The notes: generated by a model not told the origin, from the letters alone. 52,949 bases of DNA from Streptomyces roseus (GCF_001044425.1 NZ_LFML01000102.1:1-52949); one strand, 5' to 3'. Shown: positions 8,576-17,204, numbered from the stretch's first letter. Translations and numbers: made by a program.

Positions 8576-8977
8576 GTGACCGACCGCAAGCCGCCGGGAG
8601 TCAGCTTCGAGTCGTGGGTGGACCGGCAGATCAGGGAGGCGGCCGAGCGCGGCGAGTTCGAGCGCCTCCCGGGCTACGGAAAGCCCCTGGCCTCGATCGA
8701 CGCCCCGTACGACGAGCTGTGGTGGATCAAGGGCAAGATGCACCGCGAGGGGTTCGCCGCCCTGCCGCCCGCGCTCGCCCTGCGCAAGGAGGCCGAGGAC
8801 GCCTTGGAGGCGGTCCGCGCGGCCCCCTCGGAGCGCCGGGCGCGGGCCATTCTGACCGAGATCAACGAGAAGATCCGCGCGGCCCTGCGCCGGCCTCCGC
8901 CCGGCCCGCCCCTGCGCCTCACCGAATTCGACGTGGACGCCGTCCTCGGGACCTGGCGGGAGGGCCGGACGGGCTGA
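8576..8977 (+). CDS. DUF1992 (DnaJ-homologue subfamily C member 28-like) protein
   Basis: A small soluble protein of 133 residues that matches the DUF1992 conserved domain end to end. It starts with FESWVDRQIREA and continues through LPGYGKPL and an acidic/aromatic DELWWIKGKM segment, then a helical NEKIRAA region. The domain occurs alone in bacteria and in eukaryotic DNAJC28; its biochemical role is unknown. GTG at 8576 is preceded by GAGGGGAG with a five-base spacer. It is divergent from the MFS gene across the two operator palindromes and ends 62 bases before the phosphatase gene. Confidence 0.85.
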   Translation: MTDRKPPGVSFESWVDRQIREAAERGEFERLPGYGKPLASIDAPYDELWWIKGKMHREGFAALPPALALRKEAEDALEAVRAAPSERRARAILTEINEKIRAALRRPPPGPPLRLTEFDVDAVLGTWREGRTG

Positions 8978-9039
8978 CGGCGCGCCCGGACGCGGCGGGT
9001 CGCGGCTCTCCCGGCCGCGGACGACCGACAGTGCTACAA

Positions 9040-11766
9040 ATGGTTCGTGACCCATCCTTGCAACCCGTGCCGGGGACGTCGGTGCGGTCACTGATCACCA
9101 AGCGCCCGCGCAGCGTCGCCCGACAGGTATTCGTCCTTCAGGTGGCGATCGTGGTGCTGCTCGCCGCCGGGGCGGTACTGGCCCTCGTACTGCAGTCCCG
9201 GCACGACGTGGACCGGGAGGCCCGGACGCGCTCGGTGGCGGTCGCCCAGACCTTCGCCCATTCGCTCGGACTGCGCCAGGCGCTCCTCTCCCCCGACCCC
9301 TCCGAGATCCTCCAGCCGCTCACCGAGGTGACGCGCAAGGATTCCGGAGTGGACTTCATCGTCGTGATGAACGACCAGGGGATCCGCTACACCCATCCGC
9401 TGCCCGACCGCATCGGCAAGAAGTTCGTGGGCACCATCGCGCCCTCACTGGCCGGCCAGGTGTACACCGAAAGCGTGAAGGGACCCCTCGGCCAGGAGAT
9501 CCAGGCCGTGGTCCCCGTGTTCGCCGACCCCTACAAGGACGGCGGACCGGTCGTGGGACTGGTGTCGGCCGGTCTCACGGTGAAGAACGTCACCGGTGTC
9601 TTCCAGCGGCAGCTGCCCCTCATCCTCGGAACCAGCGCGGTCGGCCTCGCGCTCGCCACGGCCGGCGCGGCGCTGATCAGCCGGCGTCTGCGCCGCCAGA
9701 CCCGCGGGCTGGGGCCGGCCGAGATGACCCGCATGTACGAACACCACGACGCGGTGCTGCACTCCGTGCGCGAGGGGGTGCTGATCACCGACGGCGGCGG
9801 CCGGCTCCTCCTCGCCAACGACGAGGCGAAACGTCTGCTCAGACTTCCGCCCGACGCCGAGGGCCAGCACATCCGGGAGCTGTCGGGGCTCGACCCCCAG
9901 ATGGCCGACCTCCTGCTGTCCGGCCGCGAGACCACCGACGAGGTCCACGAGGCCGGAGACCGGCTGCTCGTCGTCAACCAGCGTGCCACCCGCCCCCGAG
10001 GCCGGCCCGAGGGCACGGCCGTCACCATCCGCGACTCCACCGAGATGCAGGTGCTCAGCACCCGCGCCGAAGCGGCCCGCAAACGGCTCCGGCTGCTGTA
10101 CGACGCGGGGGTCGGCGTCGGCACCACCCTGGACGTGGAGCAGACGGCCCAGGAGCTCGCGGACGTCGCCGTACCGCGCTTCGCGGACTACGTCACCGTC
10201 GACCTGGCGGAACCCGTGCTCCTCGGCGACGAGCCGACCGCCCTCAAGGCCGACCTGCGCCGCACCGGGGTCAGCGGGATCCGGGACGACGTCCCGCTCT
10301 ACCCGCGCGGCCGGCTGATCGACTTCGTTCCCTCCACCCCGCAGGCGCGCGGACTGAACAGCGGGCGCGCCGAGATGGTGGACGACCTGGCCGACGCGCC
10401 GGGATGGCACGCCCAGGACCCGCCCCGGGCCCGGGCCATCGTCGAGTTCGGCGTGCACTCCCTGATCACCGCGCCGCTCAAGGCCCGCGGCGTCGTCCTC
10501 GGCCTGGTCAACTTCTGGCGCTCGGAGAAGGAGCCCTTCGACGAGGAGGACCTGACGCTGGCCGAGGAGCTCGTCGCCCGCGCCGGGGTCAGCATCGACA
10601 ACGCGCGCCGCTACACGCGCGAGCACGCGCTGGCCGTGACCCTCCAGCGCAGCCTGCTGCCGCGCGATCTGCCCGAGCAGAGCGCGGTGGAGGTCGCGCA
10701 CTACTACCTGCCCGCGCGTTCGGGGGTGGGCGGCGACTGGTTCGACGTGATCCCGCTCCCGGGTGCCCGCGTGGCCCTCGTCGTCGGGGACGTCGTCGGC
10801 CACGGTCTGCACGCCGCCGCGGCGATGGGCCGCCTGCGCACGGCCGTACTGAACTTCTCCTCCCTGGACCTGCCGCCCGACGAGCTGCTGGCCCGCCTCG
10901 ACGACCTCGTGCAGTACATCGACCAGAGCGTGGCGGGCGGCGACGGCACCGAGGGCGGCCTGATCGGCGCGACCTGCCTGTACGCCGTCTACGACGCGGT
11001 CACCCAGCGCTGCACGGTGGCGCGGGCGGGCCACATGCCGCCGGCCGTCGTCCGCCCGGACGGCACGGTGGAGATCCCGGAGCTGCCCGCGGGCGCCCCC
11101 CTGGGGCTCGGCGGGTTCCCGTTCGAGTCGGCGGAGCTGGACCTGAGCGAGGGCACCCAGCTGGTGCTCTACACCGACGGGCTGATCGAGGACCGCGCCC
11201 GCGACATCGACGAGGGTCTCGTACTGCTCCGCACGGCCCTGGCGCACGCGGACCGCAGCCCGGAGGACACCTGCCGGGAGGTCCTCGCGGAGCTGCTGCC
11301 GGTGCGCCCGCGCGACGACGTGGCCCTGCTGGTCGCGCGCACGTCGGCGCTGCCGGCCGACCGGATCGCCGAGTGGGAGGTCCCGTTCGAGCCGAGCGCG
11401 GTCGGGACCATGCGGGCCCTGGCCATGGCGAAGCTGGAGGAGTGGGGCCTGTCGGAGCTCACCTTCGGTACGGAGCTGGTGCTGAGCGAGCTGATCACGA
11501 ACGCGATCCGGCACGGCTCCGAGCCGGTCCGCGTACGACTCCTGCACGACCGGGTGCTGACCTGCGAGGTGTTCGACGGCAGCAGCAGCTCGCCGCGGCT
11601 GCATTACGCCAAGACCACGGACGAGGGGGGCCGCGGGCTCTTCCTGGTGGCGCAGCTCAGCCGCCGCTGGGGAGCCCGGTACACGCCGGAGGGCAAGGTC
11701 ATCTGGTCGGAGCAGTCGCTGCCGGACCCGGAGGAGACCGGCCCGGAGGGAACCGGCCCTGCGTGA
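9040..11766 (+). CDS. Cache-PAS-GAF-SpoIIE phosphatase-HATPase sensor protein
   Basis: A 908-residue signalling protein. Membrane helices at about 30-51 and 190-213 flank a single-Cache-like extracytoplasmic sensor with the GIRYTHP and IGKKFVGT segments seen in DcuS/CitA-type sensors. A PAS domain follows (about 235-345), then GAF (about 355-535), a SpoIIE/PP2C serine phosphatase (about 560-750, with GGDWFDV, VGDVVGHG and a late RDDVALLV metal site), and an RsbW-like HATPase_c_2 (about 785-890, ELITNAIRHGSE N box). Such proteins dephosphorylate anti-anti-sigma factors, and the fused ATPase may phosphorylate them. The short tail is Pro/Gly-Thr repetitive. ATG at 9040 lacks an obvious ribosome site; in-frame GTGs at 9067 and 9082 are alternatives. 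Confidence 0.9.
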   Translation: MVRDPSLQPVPGTSVRSLITKRPRSVARQVFVLQVAIVVLLAAGAVLALVLQSRHDVDREARTRSVAVAQTFAHSLGLRQALLSPDPSEILQPLTEVTRKDSGVDFIVVMNDQGIRYTHPLPDRIGKKFVGTIAPSLAGQVYTESVKGPLGQEIQAVVPVFADPYKDGGPVVGLVSAGLTVKNVTGVFQRQLPLILGTSAVGLALATAGAALISRRLRRQTRGLGPAEMTRMYEHHDAVLHSVREGVLITDGGGRLLLANDEAKRLLRLPPDAEGQHIRELSGLDPQMADLLLSGRETTDEVHEAGDRLLVVNQRATRPRGRPEGTAVTIRDSTEMQVLSTRAEAARKRLRLLYDAGVGVGTTLDVEQTAQELADVAVPRFADYVTVDLAEPVLLGDEPTALKADLRRTGVSGIRDDVPLYPRGRLIDFVPSTPQARGLNSGRAEMVDDLADAPGWHAQDPPRARAIVEFGVHSLITAPLKARGVVLGLVNFWRSEKEPFDEEDLTLAEELVARAGVSIDNARRYTREHALAVTLQRSLLPRDLPEQSAVEVAHYYLPARSGVGGDWFDVIPLPGARVALVVGDVVGHGLHAAAAMGRLRTAVLNFSSLDLPPDELLARLDDLVQYIDQSVAGGDGTEGGLIGATCLYAVYDAVTQRCTVARAGHMPPAVVRPDGTVEIPELPAGAPLGLGGFPFESAELDLSEGTQLVLYTDGLIEDRARDIDEGLVLLRTALAHADRSPEDTCREVLAELLPVRPRDDVALLVARTSALPADRIAEWEVPFEPSAVGTMRALAMAKLEEWGLSELTFGTELVLSELITNAIRHGSEPVRVRLLHDRVLTCEVFDGSSSSPRLHYAKTTDEGGRGLFLVAQLSRRWGARYTPEGKVIWSEQSLPDPEETGPEGTGPA

Positions 11767-11836
11767 CGAGCCCGGTGGGAACCGGCCCGGCGGGAACCGG
11801 CCCTGCGTGACCGGCCCTGCGTGACCGGCCCGGCTC
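11735..11836. repeat. Imperfect tandem repeats around GGAACCGGCCCTGCGTGA
   Basis: Several imperfect copies of an AACCGGCCC(T/G)G unit span the end of the phosphatase gene and the intergenic space. The segment CCGGCCCTGCGTGA occurs three times, and the stop codon of the phosphatase falls in the first copy. This may be replication-slippage DNA that has extended the coding tail. Confidence 0.6.
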
Positions 11837-11900
11837 CCGGTGCGGGGACTCCCCCGGGATCTCCCCGTGGACCGTTCCGCGTGGGGACCAGGAGGTCCGC

Positions 11901-12644
11901 TCAGCGGATCCGGTGCACGCGCTGGCTGGTGAGTTCGTACCGTGCTCCGACCACGGCCAGCTTCCCGGTGGCGATGCGGGCGGCGAGATCGGGTTCCGCC
12001 GCCAGCCGGGAGCGGACCAGCCGGACGTTCTGGGTGACCGCGGCGTCGACGCGGGCGTCCCGGCCGAGCGAACGGTCGACGGCCGGACGGATCTGCTCCG
12101 CCAGGTAGCGCAGGTGGCCGGGCAGCTGCTCCAGCCCCCCGGCGGCGCGGACCGCTGCGGTCACCGCCCCGCAGGACTGGTGCCCGAGGACCACCACCAG
12201 CGGAATGGCCAGCTCGACGACCCCGAAGGCGATGCTCCCGAGCACCGCGTCGTCCAGCACCTCACCGGCCGACCGGACGGTCATCAGATCGCCGAGCCCC
12301 TGGTCGAAGACCAGTTCCGGCGGGACGCGGGAGTCCACGCAGCCCAGGATCACGGCGAACGGGTGCTGTCCCCCGACCAGCGCCTGCCGTACGGTCCGCG
12401 TGGCGTCGGGATGCCGCTCGTGGAAGGTCCGCCAGCGGGCGTTGCCGGCCGACAGCTCGCGCAGCGCCGCCTCGGGCGTGCCGGGCCGCGGGCCGTGCGG
12501 GCCCGCGCGGGAGGCGGCGCCCTCGGAGCCGCCGCCGGCCGCCAGGCCCGCGCCCAGGGCCACGGCCGCGGTGAGGGCGCCCCGTACCAGGCGACGCCGC
12601 CCGGGAGTCCCGTCGGCCCGGTGATGCTCGGCAAGGACGCTCAT
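11901..12644 (-). CDS. Tat-exported beta-class carbonic anhydrase
   Basis: A 247-residue protein. A basic N-terminus with RRRLVRG at 16-22 and an Ala/Gly-rich hydrophobic stretch looks like a twin-arginine signal, followed by a beta-carbonic anhydrase domain. The zinc ligands are Cys102, His155 and Cys158, and the Asp104-Arg106 dyad is present in CVDSR. The fold's HQSCGA motif is at 155-160. It interconverts CO2 and bicarbonate; export would place it outside the membrane, which is a minority arrangement in this class. A tandem-repeat stretch lies between it and the convergent phosphatase gene. The start ATG is at 12644. Confidence 0.88.
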   Translation of the reverse strand: MSVLAEHHRADGTPGRRRLVRGALTAAVALGAGLAAGGGSEGAASRAGPHGPRPGTPEAALRELSAGNARWRTFHERHPDATRTVRQALVGGQHPFAVILGCVDSRVPPELVFDQGLGDLMTVRSAGEVLDDAVLGSIAFGVVELAIPLVVVLGHQSCGAVTAAVRAAGGLEQLPGHLRYLAEQIRPAVDRSLGRDARVDAAVTQNVRLVRSRLAAEPDLAARIATGKLAVVGARYELTSQRVHRIR

Positions 12645-12737
12645 GCGGGCCCAAGGTAGGCCCCGCGGGACCGGGGATCCGGAGGCGGGCCCGCCCTTGG
12701 GGAACTCTTGGGCAAACGCCGGGACCGGATTGGCCGT

Positions 12738-13940
12738 TCAGCCGCCGCCTCCCGATCCGGCCTGGCCCCGGTCGAAGTACGCGGCGAGGCCCGGATCGAG
12801 CGGCGGTACCCGCCGCGGCGTGCCGCCGTCGCGCAGCGACTCCGTCGCCAGGCAGCCCACGGCGACCGCCATCCGGGCGGCGACCGGCGAGGTGTCCGTC
12901 GCTCCCCCGTGCCGTACGAAGCGCAGGAACTCGTCGATCAGCAGCGGGTCGGCGCCGCCGTGCCCGCCCGCGGCGTCCGCGTCGGGGACGGTGTGGACGG
13001 AGTCCGGCTCGGCCCGGTATCCGGAGCGGCGGGCGTTCCAGACCCGGACCTCCGCGCCCGGGCCGTCGCCGAAGTTCTCCAGGCGGCCGGCATCGCCGAT
13101 GACGGTGTAGTTCCGCCAGTAGTCGGGGGTGAAATGGCACTGCTGATAGGCGGCGAGCACCCCGCCCGCGAGGCGCAGATTGAGCAGCGAGACGTCCTCG
13201 ACGTCGATGACGGGGTTCAGGCCGCGCTGGGTGTGCGGGGGCCAGTGGCCGTCCTCGGTGTACCAGTCCTCCGTCTTGGGCTCGCCGGGGGCCCTTCGGT
13301 GCGGGTTCTCCCCGTAGACCATCAGGTCGCCCATCGCCTGGACGTCCTCGGTGTAGGAGCCGGCCAGCCAGTGCAGCACGTCGATGTCGTGCGCGGCCTT
13401 CTGGAGGAGCAGGCCGGTGGTGTGGCGCCGTTCGGCGTGCCAGTCCTTGAAGTACCAGTCGCCGCCGTAGCCGACGAAGTGCCGGATCCAGACCGTCCTC
13501 ACCCGGCCGATGGCACCGGCCCCGATGAGCTCGCGCATCAGCCGTACGACGGGCATGTGGCGCATGTTGTGCCCGACGTAGAGGCGGGTGCCCGTGGCGC
13601 GGGCGGTGCGCAGGATCGCGTCGCAGCCGTCGACGGTGACGGCGAGCGGCTTCTCGACGAAGACGGGCTTGCGGGCGAGGAGCGTCCGGCGGGCCAGGTC
13701 GGCGTGGGTGTGGTCGGGGGTCAGGACGAGAACGGCGTCGACGTCCGGATCCCCGGTCACGGCTGCGGGATCCGCGGTGGTGCGCGCGGCCGGGAAGGCC
13801 TCGGCGGCGTCCGCCCGGGCCCGCGGATCGGGATCCGCGACGGCGGTGACAACCGCACCGCGGCCGGGCCGGTGTGCCGTGCGGGCGATGCTCCCGCGCA
13901 GCCCGTATCCGAGGACGCCGATGCGAAGGTCGGTGGTCAT
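12738..13940 (-). CDS. Gfo/Idh/MocA-family oxidoreductase
   Basis: A 400-residue protein. An N-terminal Rossmann domain has GVLGYGLRGS from residue 8, a DxTPDHTH-type segment near 74-79 and the diagnostic EKP at 96-98. A C-terminal alpha/beta domain carries the KAAHDIDVLHW motif, whose His is the usual catalytic residue. Family members oxidise or reduce sugars and cyclitols with NAD(P). The insert from about 205 to 240 with acidic and aromatic residues is typical of GH109/alpha-N-acetylgalactosaminidase-like relatives, so a glycosidase-type activity is possible. ATG at 13940 follows GGGAAGGGA. No sugar transporter is adjacent, so the substrate is open. Confidence 0.85.
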   Translation of the reverse strand: MTTDLRIGVLGYGLRGSIARTAHRPGRGAVVTAVADPDPRARADAAEAFPAARTTADPAAVTGDPDVDAVLVLTPDHTHADLARRTLLARKPVFVEKPLAVTVDGCDAILRTARATGTRLYVGHNMRHMPVVRLMRELIGAGAIGRVRTVWIRHFVGYGGDWYFKDWHAERRHTTGLLLQKAAHDIDVLHWLAGSYTEDVQAMGDLMVYGENPHRRAPGEPKTEDWYTEDGHWPPHTQRGLNPVIDVEDVSLLNLRLAGGVLAAYQQCHFTPDYWRNYTVIGDAGRLENFGDGPGAEVRVWNARRSGYRAEPDSVHTVPDADAAGGHGGADPLLIDEFLRFVRHGGATDTSPVAARMAVAVGCLATESLRDGGTPRRVPPLDPGLAAYFDRGQAGSGGGG

Positions 13941-14062
13941 GGCCGAGTCCCTTCCCGGCGCACCCGCGTTCATCCGCCCGGCCGAGCACCGGATGCCGCC
14001 CGGGCCGGGCCGGGGCAGTCTGTGGGCAAGGCAGTCACCACCGCACAGACGAGGACCGCGCC

Positions 14063-14413
14063 ATGTCCCACAGCCGGCGTATCGGCGTCATCACCGCGGC
14101 CGCAGCACTGCTGCTGACCGCCACCGCCTGCTCGGGCCTGGGCCGCAGCACCGTCGGCATGCTGACGTTCCGCGGCCACGACTCGCCGGTGGAGCTGAGC
14201 TACTCGAACACCTCGGTCAACGGATGCCACAGGATCGGGCTCCCGAAGGGCGCCACCCACGTGGAGAACAACACCCTCGTCGACGTGGTGCTGTACCGGA
14301 CGCTGGACTGCACCACGCCCCTGGGGAACGACGGCATCTACGTCGCCACCACGCTCTCGAACGTCACGGCCCCGGTCAGCCTCCCCTGGCGCAGCTTCAG
14401 CGTCATCCACTGA
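14063..14413 (+). CDS. Small secreted or lipoprotein of unknown function
   Basis: A 116-residue precursor with SRR near the N-terminus, a hydrophobic stretch and an ATAC-S site that could be a weak lipobox (Cys at about residue 20). The mature part contains two more Cys, GCHRIG and DCTTPLG, that could pair, and is rich in Ser, Thr, Asn and Val, suggesting a small beta-fold. GAGGA lies upstream of the ATG. I do not recognise the family; a secreted beta/gamma-crystallin-like or inhibitor-type fold is speculation. Its start region lies 122 bases from the divergent oxidoreductase, and it ends at a strong hairpin. Confidence 0.65.
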   Translation: MSHSRRIGVITAAAALLLTATACSGLGRSTVGMLTFRGHDSPVELSYSNTSVNGCHRIGLPKGATHVENNTLVDVVLYRTLDCTTPLGNDGIYVATTLSNVTAPVSLPWRSFSVIH

Positions 14414-14433
14414 CGGCGGGCCACCGCCCCCCG

Positions 14434-14461
14434 GGACCCCGGACCGTTCGGTCCGGGGTCC
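14434..14461. terminator. Strong bidirectional terminator hairpin
   Basis: A perfect 13-bp stem GGACCCCGGACCG / CGGTCCGGGGTCC encloses two T's, so the tip can form a UUCG-like tight loop. It lies between the convergent lipoprotein and isochorismatase genes, 20 and 17 bases from their stop codons. Confidence 0.8.
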
Positions 14462-14478
14462 TCGGGCGTCGCCGTCCG

Positions 14479-15090
14479 TCAGACGGGGAGGGAGTCTGCC
14501 GTGGGCGCCACCGGGCCGAAGAGGTCGGCGATCGTGGTGAGGCTCGCCGTCTGGAGGGCGGCGGCCGGGACCAGGGTGCCGTCGGGCGCCGCGAGCGCGC
14601 GCGTGGCGGTGGCGTCGGCGACGACGGTCGGGCGGTAGCCCAGGTTGAAGGCGCCCTGGGCGGTGAACGTGACGCACATGTGGGTCATGAAGCCGGCGAT
14701 GACCAGGTCCGGGCCGGCGCCCAGCTGCCGCAGGGTCTCCTCCAGCCCGGTGCCGTGGAAGGCGTTCGGGACCTGCTTGACCACGACCGGCTCCCCGTCG
14801 AGCGGCGCGACCTCGGCGCTGATGGCGCCGATCTCGGCCCGGATGTCGTACGGGGTCCCCTCGCCGCCGTCGTTGACGACGTGGATGACGGGGGCTGCGG
14901 CGGCCCGGGCCGCGGCCAAGAGGCGCGCGCCCGCCGCCAGGGCCTCCTCGGCGCCCTCCAGGGCCATCACGCCGGAGCGGTAGGTGTTCTGGAAGTCGAC
15001 CATGATCAGGGTGGAGTCGGCCAGCCGGGGCAGCGTGCCGGACAGGCCGACGAGCTCGCGCAGGGTGGTCGAGGGGGTGGATGCAGACAT
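14479..15090 (-). CDS. Isochorismatase-like cysteine hydrolase
   Basis: A 203-residue alpha/beta hydrolase of the isochorismatase/nicotinamidase superfamily with the catalytic triad Asp32 (VDFQN), Lys105 (VVVKQVPNAF) and Cys139 (THMCV). The cis-peptide-type segment before the Cys is present. The nucleophilic Cys points to amide hydrolysis (N-carbamoyl or nicotinamide type) rather than isochorismate hydrolysis, whose enzymes lack it. It is divergent from nothing directly and sits downstream of the GlxA-type regulator gene, co-oriented but 184 bases away, so co-regulation is possible but unproven. GAAGGA precedes the ATG. Confidence 0.85.
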   Translation of the reverse strand: MSASTPSTTLRELVGLSGTLPRLADSTLIMVDFQNTYRSGVMALEGAEEALAAGARLLAAARAAAAPVIHVVNDGGEGTPYDIRAEIGAISAEVAPLDGEPVVVKQVPNAFHGTGLEETLRQLGAGPDLVIAGFMTHMCVTFTAQGAFNLGYRPTVVADATATRALAAPDGTLVPAAALQTASLTTIADLFGPVAPTADSLPV

Positions 15091-15232
15091 GTCGGATCGT
15101 CCTTCTCTCGGGAAACGGGCACGGCGGAGCCGCGGCCCGGCGCGCGGTCGCGCCGGGCGGTCAGGGGTGGGGAACGGTGAGGGGTGGAGCGGTGGCTGGG
15201 TGGAAACCGGCCGGGGATGGGGACCGGCGGCG

Positions 15233-15296
15233 GGCGTGACGGTCAGACGGCGTGACCGTCAGGGGGCGTGACCGTCAGAGGGCGTGACCGTCAGGC
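15233..15296. repeat. 16-bp tandem array overlapping a gene end
   Basis: Four consecutive 16-bp units of GGCGTGACCGTCAG-NN run from 15233 to 15296 and differ only at one inner base and the last two positions. Every unit carries TCA, so each supplies a TGA in one frame of the minus strand. The stop of the GlxA-type regulator (15275-15277) is inside the third unit. Confidence 0.85.
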
Positions 15297-16279
15297 GGCG
15301 TGGGGGCCGTGCGGAAGCGGCGGCGGTAGGCGGCCGGGGTCGTCGCGATCTGCTTGCGGAAGGCCCGGTGCAGGGTCTCCACCGAGCCCAGCCCCGCCGC
15401 CTCTGCGACCTGCTCCAACGGCTGGTCGGTGGTCTCCAGCAGCCGCCGGGCGGCTTCCACCCGTATGGCCTCCACGTAGGCCGCGGGGCTGGTGCCCAGC
15501 TCCTTGCGGAACGTACGGGCGAAGTGGCGCTCGCTGAGGCTCATCCGTGCCGCGAGCGCGGCCGCCGACAGGTCCGCGCGCAGGTGTTCGCCGATGTATG
15601 CGCGCAGGGCGTCGATGTCCCGGCGGGAGGCCGCCGGGCGGCTGAGCGGCACGCTGAACTGGCTCTGGCCGCCCTGCCGCTTGAGGTACATGACCAGTTG
15701 CCGGGCCACCGCGAGGGCCAGTTCCTCGCCGTGGTCCTCCGCCACGAGGGCCAGCGTCAGGTCCATGCAGGCGCTGATCCCGGCCCCGGTCCACACCCGG
15801 CCCGACCGGACGAAGATCGGGTCCGGGTCGACCTCCACCCGCGGGTGCTCGGCCGACAGCCGGCCTGCCGTGGACCAGTGGGTGGTGGCCCTGCGCCCGT
15901 CCAGCAGGCCGGCCGCCGCCAGCAGGTGGGCGCCGACGCAGACCGAGGCGACGCGCCCGGCATGCGGGGCGGTGGCGCCGATCCAGCGCACCACCTCCTC
16001 GTCGACCCGCGCCACCGGACCCTCCGGTGTCAGCTCGACGGCGCCGGGCACCACGAGGGTGTCCACCGCGGCCCCGACCTCCTCGAAGGAGAGGTCGGTG
16101 ACCAGCCGGACGCCGGCCGAGGTGGTGACCTGGCCTCCGTCCGGACCCGCCAGGCGTACGTCGTACAGCCTGCGCCCGGCCTCCCGGCTCGCGAGGGCGA
16201 AGACCTCGGCGGGGCCGGTGACGTCGAGCAGGTCGACATCGGGGAAGACCGCGATCACTACGCGGTGGGGCGTGGACAT
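15275..16279 (-). CDS. GlxA-family AraC-type transcriptional regulator (DJ-1/PfpI + HTH)
   Basis: A 334-residue regulator. The N-terminal DJ-1/PfpI-like domain (about 4-165) has the VFPDVDLLDVTGPAEVF opening and the VCVGAHLLAAAGLLDGRRATTHW segment with its elbow Cys, and the C-terminal AraC/XylS double helix-turn-helix (about 220-320) has SERHFARTFRKE and LGTSPAAYVE. These GlxA-like proteins bind small ligands, often amino-acid or quaternary-amine derivatives, and regulate adjacent metabolic genes. The natural target here may be the co-oriented isochorismatase-like hydrolase or the divergent ABC operon. The final residues are encoded by a tandem repeat array. No strong ribosome site stands before ATG 16279. 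Confidence 0.88.
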   Translation of the reverse strand: MSTPHRVVIAVFPDVDLLDVTGPAEVFALASREAGRRLYDVRLAGPDGGQVTTSAGVRLVTDLSFEEVGAAVDTLVVPGAVELTPEGPVARVDEEVVRWIGATAPHAGRVASVCVGAHLLAAAGLLDGRRATTHWSTAGRLSAEHPRVEVDPDPIFVRSGRVWTGAGISACMDLTLALVAEDHGEELALAVARQLVMYLKRQGGQSQFSVPLSRPAASRRDIDALRAYIGEHLRADLSAAALAARMSLSERHFARTFRKELGTSPAAYVEAIRVEAARRLLETTDQPLEQVAEAAGLGSVETLHRAFRKQIATTPAAYRRRFRTAPTPPDGHAL

Positions 16280-16381
16280 GCGTCCATCGTGGCCGGACGG
16301 GGCGGGTGGCCGCAATGACGGGGATCTGTCACATCCGGACACCCCCGACACCCGGATGCCTACCGCAAGCCGACCCGGCGA

Positions 16382-16423
16382 CGCCGCACCCGCCGCGTGC
16401 GCCGCGTGCGCCGCGTGCGCCGC
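16382..16423. repeat. 9-bp tandem repeat upstream of the metal ABC operon
   Basis: The unit CGCCGCGTG is repeated three full times from 16391 to 16417 with partial copies on both sides. It lies in the 289-base space between the divergent regulator and ABC operon, where I see no clear Zur or Mur-type operator. Confidence 0.65.
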
Positions 16424-16568
16424 TCCGACGACGGTCGAGCACCCGCCGTGCCGCCCCGGCCACGGGCCCGGCCGCATCCGACCGACCGGCCCGGAACCAG
16501 GACGGGCCCGTCTGCGACCACCTCCGCGTGCGGGGGCCGCCCCGCACCGGACGACGGGAGGGCGACGG

Positions 16569-17204
16569 ATGGGCGGACTGGACGTACGCATGCGGGGGGT
16601 CGCCTGCCGCCACGGCCGCGTCGAGGCGGTCGCCGACGTGGACCTGGAGATCGCGGCGGGCGAACGCGTCGCACTGACCGGGACCAACGGCTCGGGCAAG
16701 ACCACCCTGCTCCGCGCGGTCCTCGGGCTGCACCGCCAGGTGTCCGGGAGCATCCTGGTCGGCGGCCGGGGCACCGGCTCGGCCGCCGAATGGGCCTGGC
16801 GGCGGCGCTCTTGCGCCTGGATCCCGCAGAAGCCGGCGGCCGGCCGGTTCCCGCTCCTCGGGGACGAGCTGCTGGCGAGCGGCGGCGCCCCCGCCGAGGC
16901 CGCCGAAGCGGCGCGCGAACTGGGCGTCGGTACGCTGCTCGGCCGGCCCCTGCACACGCTGTCGGGCGGGCAGCTGCAGCGGATGTACCTGGCCCGGGCG
17001 ATCGGAGCGGTCGCGGCCGGGGCCGAGGTGCTGCTGGCCGACGAACCGACGGCGGCGCTGGACTTCGGCGGCCAGGAGGAGGCCGCCGACGTGCTGGCCG
17101 CCCTGCCGGTGACCCTCGTCGTGGTGACGCACGACCGGGCGCTCGCGCAGCGCTGCGACCGCGTGCTGGAGATGGCCGCGGGCCGGCTGCGGGAGGTCGC
17201 GTGA
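16569..17204 (+). CDS. Zinc/manganese ABC transporter, ATP-binding subunit
   Basis: A compact 211-residue ABC ATPase with all catalytic motifs: Walker A GTNGSGKTT at 38-46, Q-loop Gln87, signature LSGGQ at 131-135, Walker B ending ADEP at 157-160 and the switch His188. It energises metal uptake with the following permease and lipoprotein. It is shorter than typical ZnuC/TroB (about 240-260) through a trimmed helical region and C-terminus. A GGGAGGG site precedes the ATG. Its TGA overlaps the GTG of the permease (GTGA), so the two are translationally coupled. Confidence 0.88.
   Translation: MGGLDVRMRGVACRHGRVEAVADVDLEIAAGERVALTGTNGSGKTTLLRAVLGLHRQVSGSILVGGRGTGSAAEWAWRRRSCAWIPQKPAAGRFPLLGDELLASGGAPAEAAEAARELGVGTLLGRPLHTLSGGQLQRMYLARAIGAVAAGAEVLLADEPTAALDFGGQEEAADVLAALPVTLVVVTHDRALAQRCDRVLEMAAGRLREVA

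Noticed and set aside
15233..15296. Possible CRISPR-like array
   Set aside because: Units are 16 bp, directly adjacent without unique spacers, and no Cas genes are nearby; it is a simple tandem repeat.
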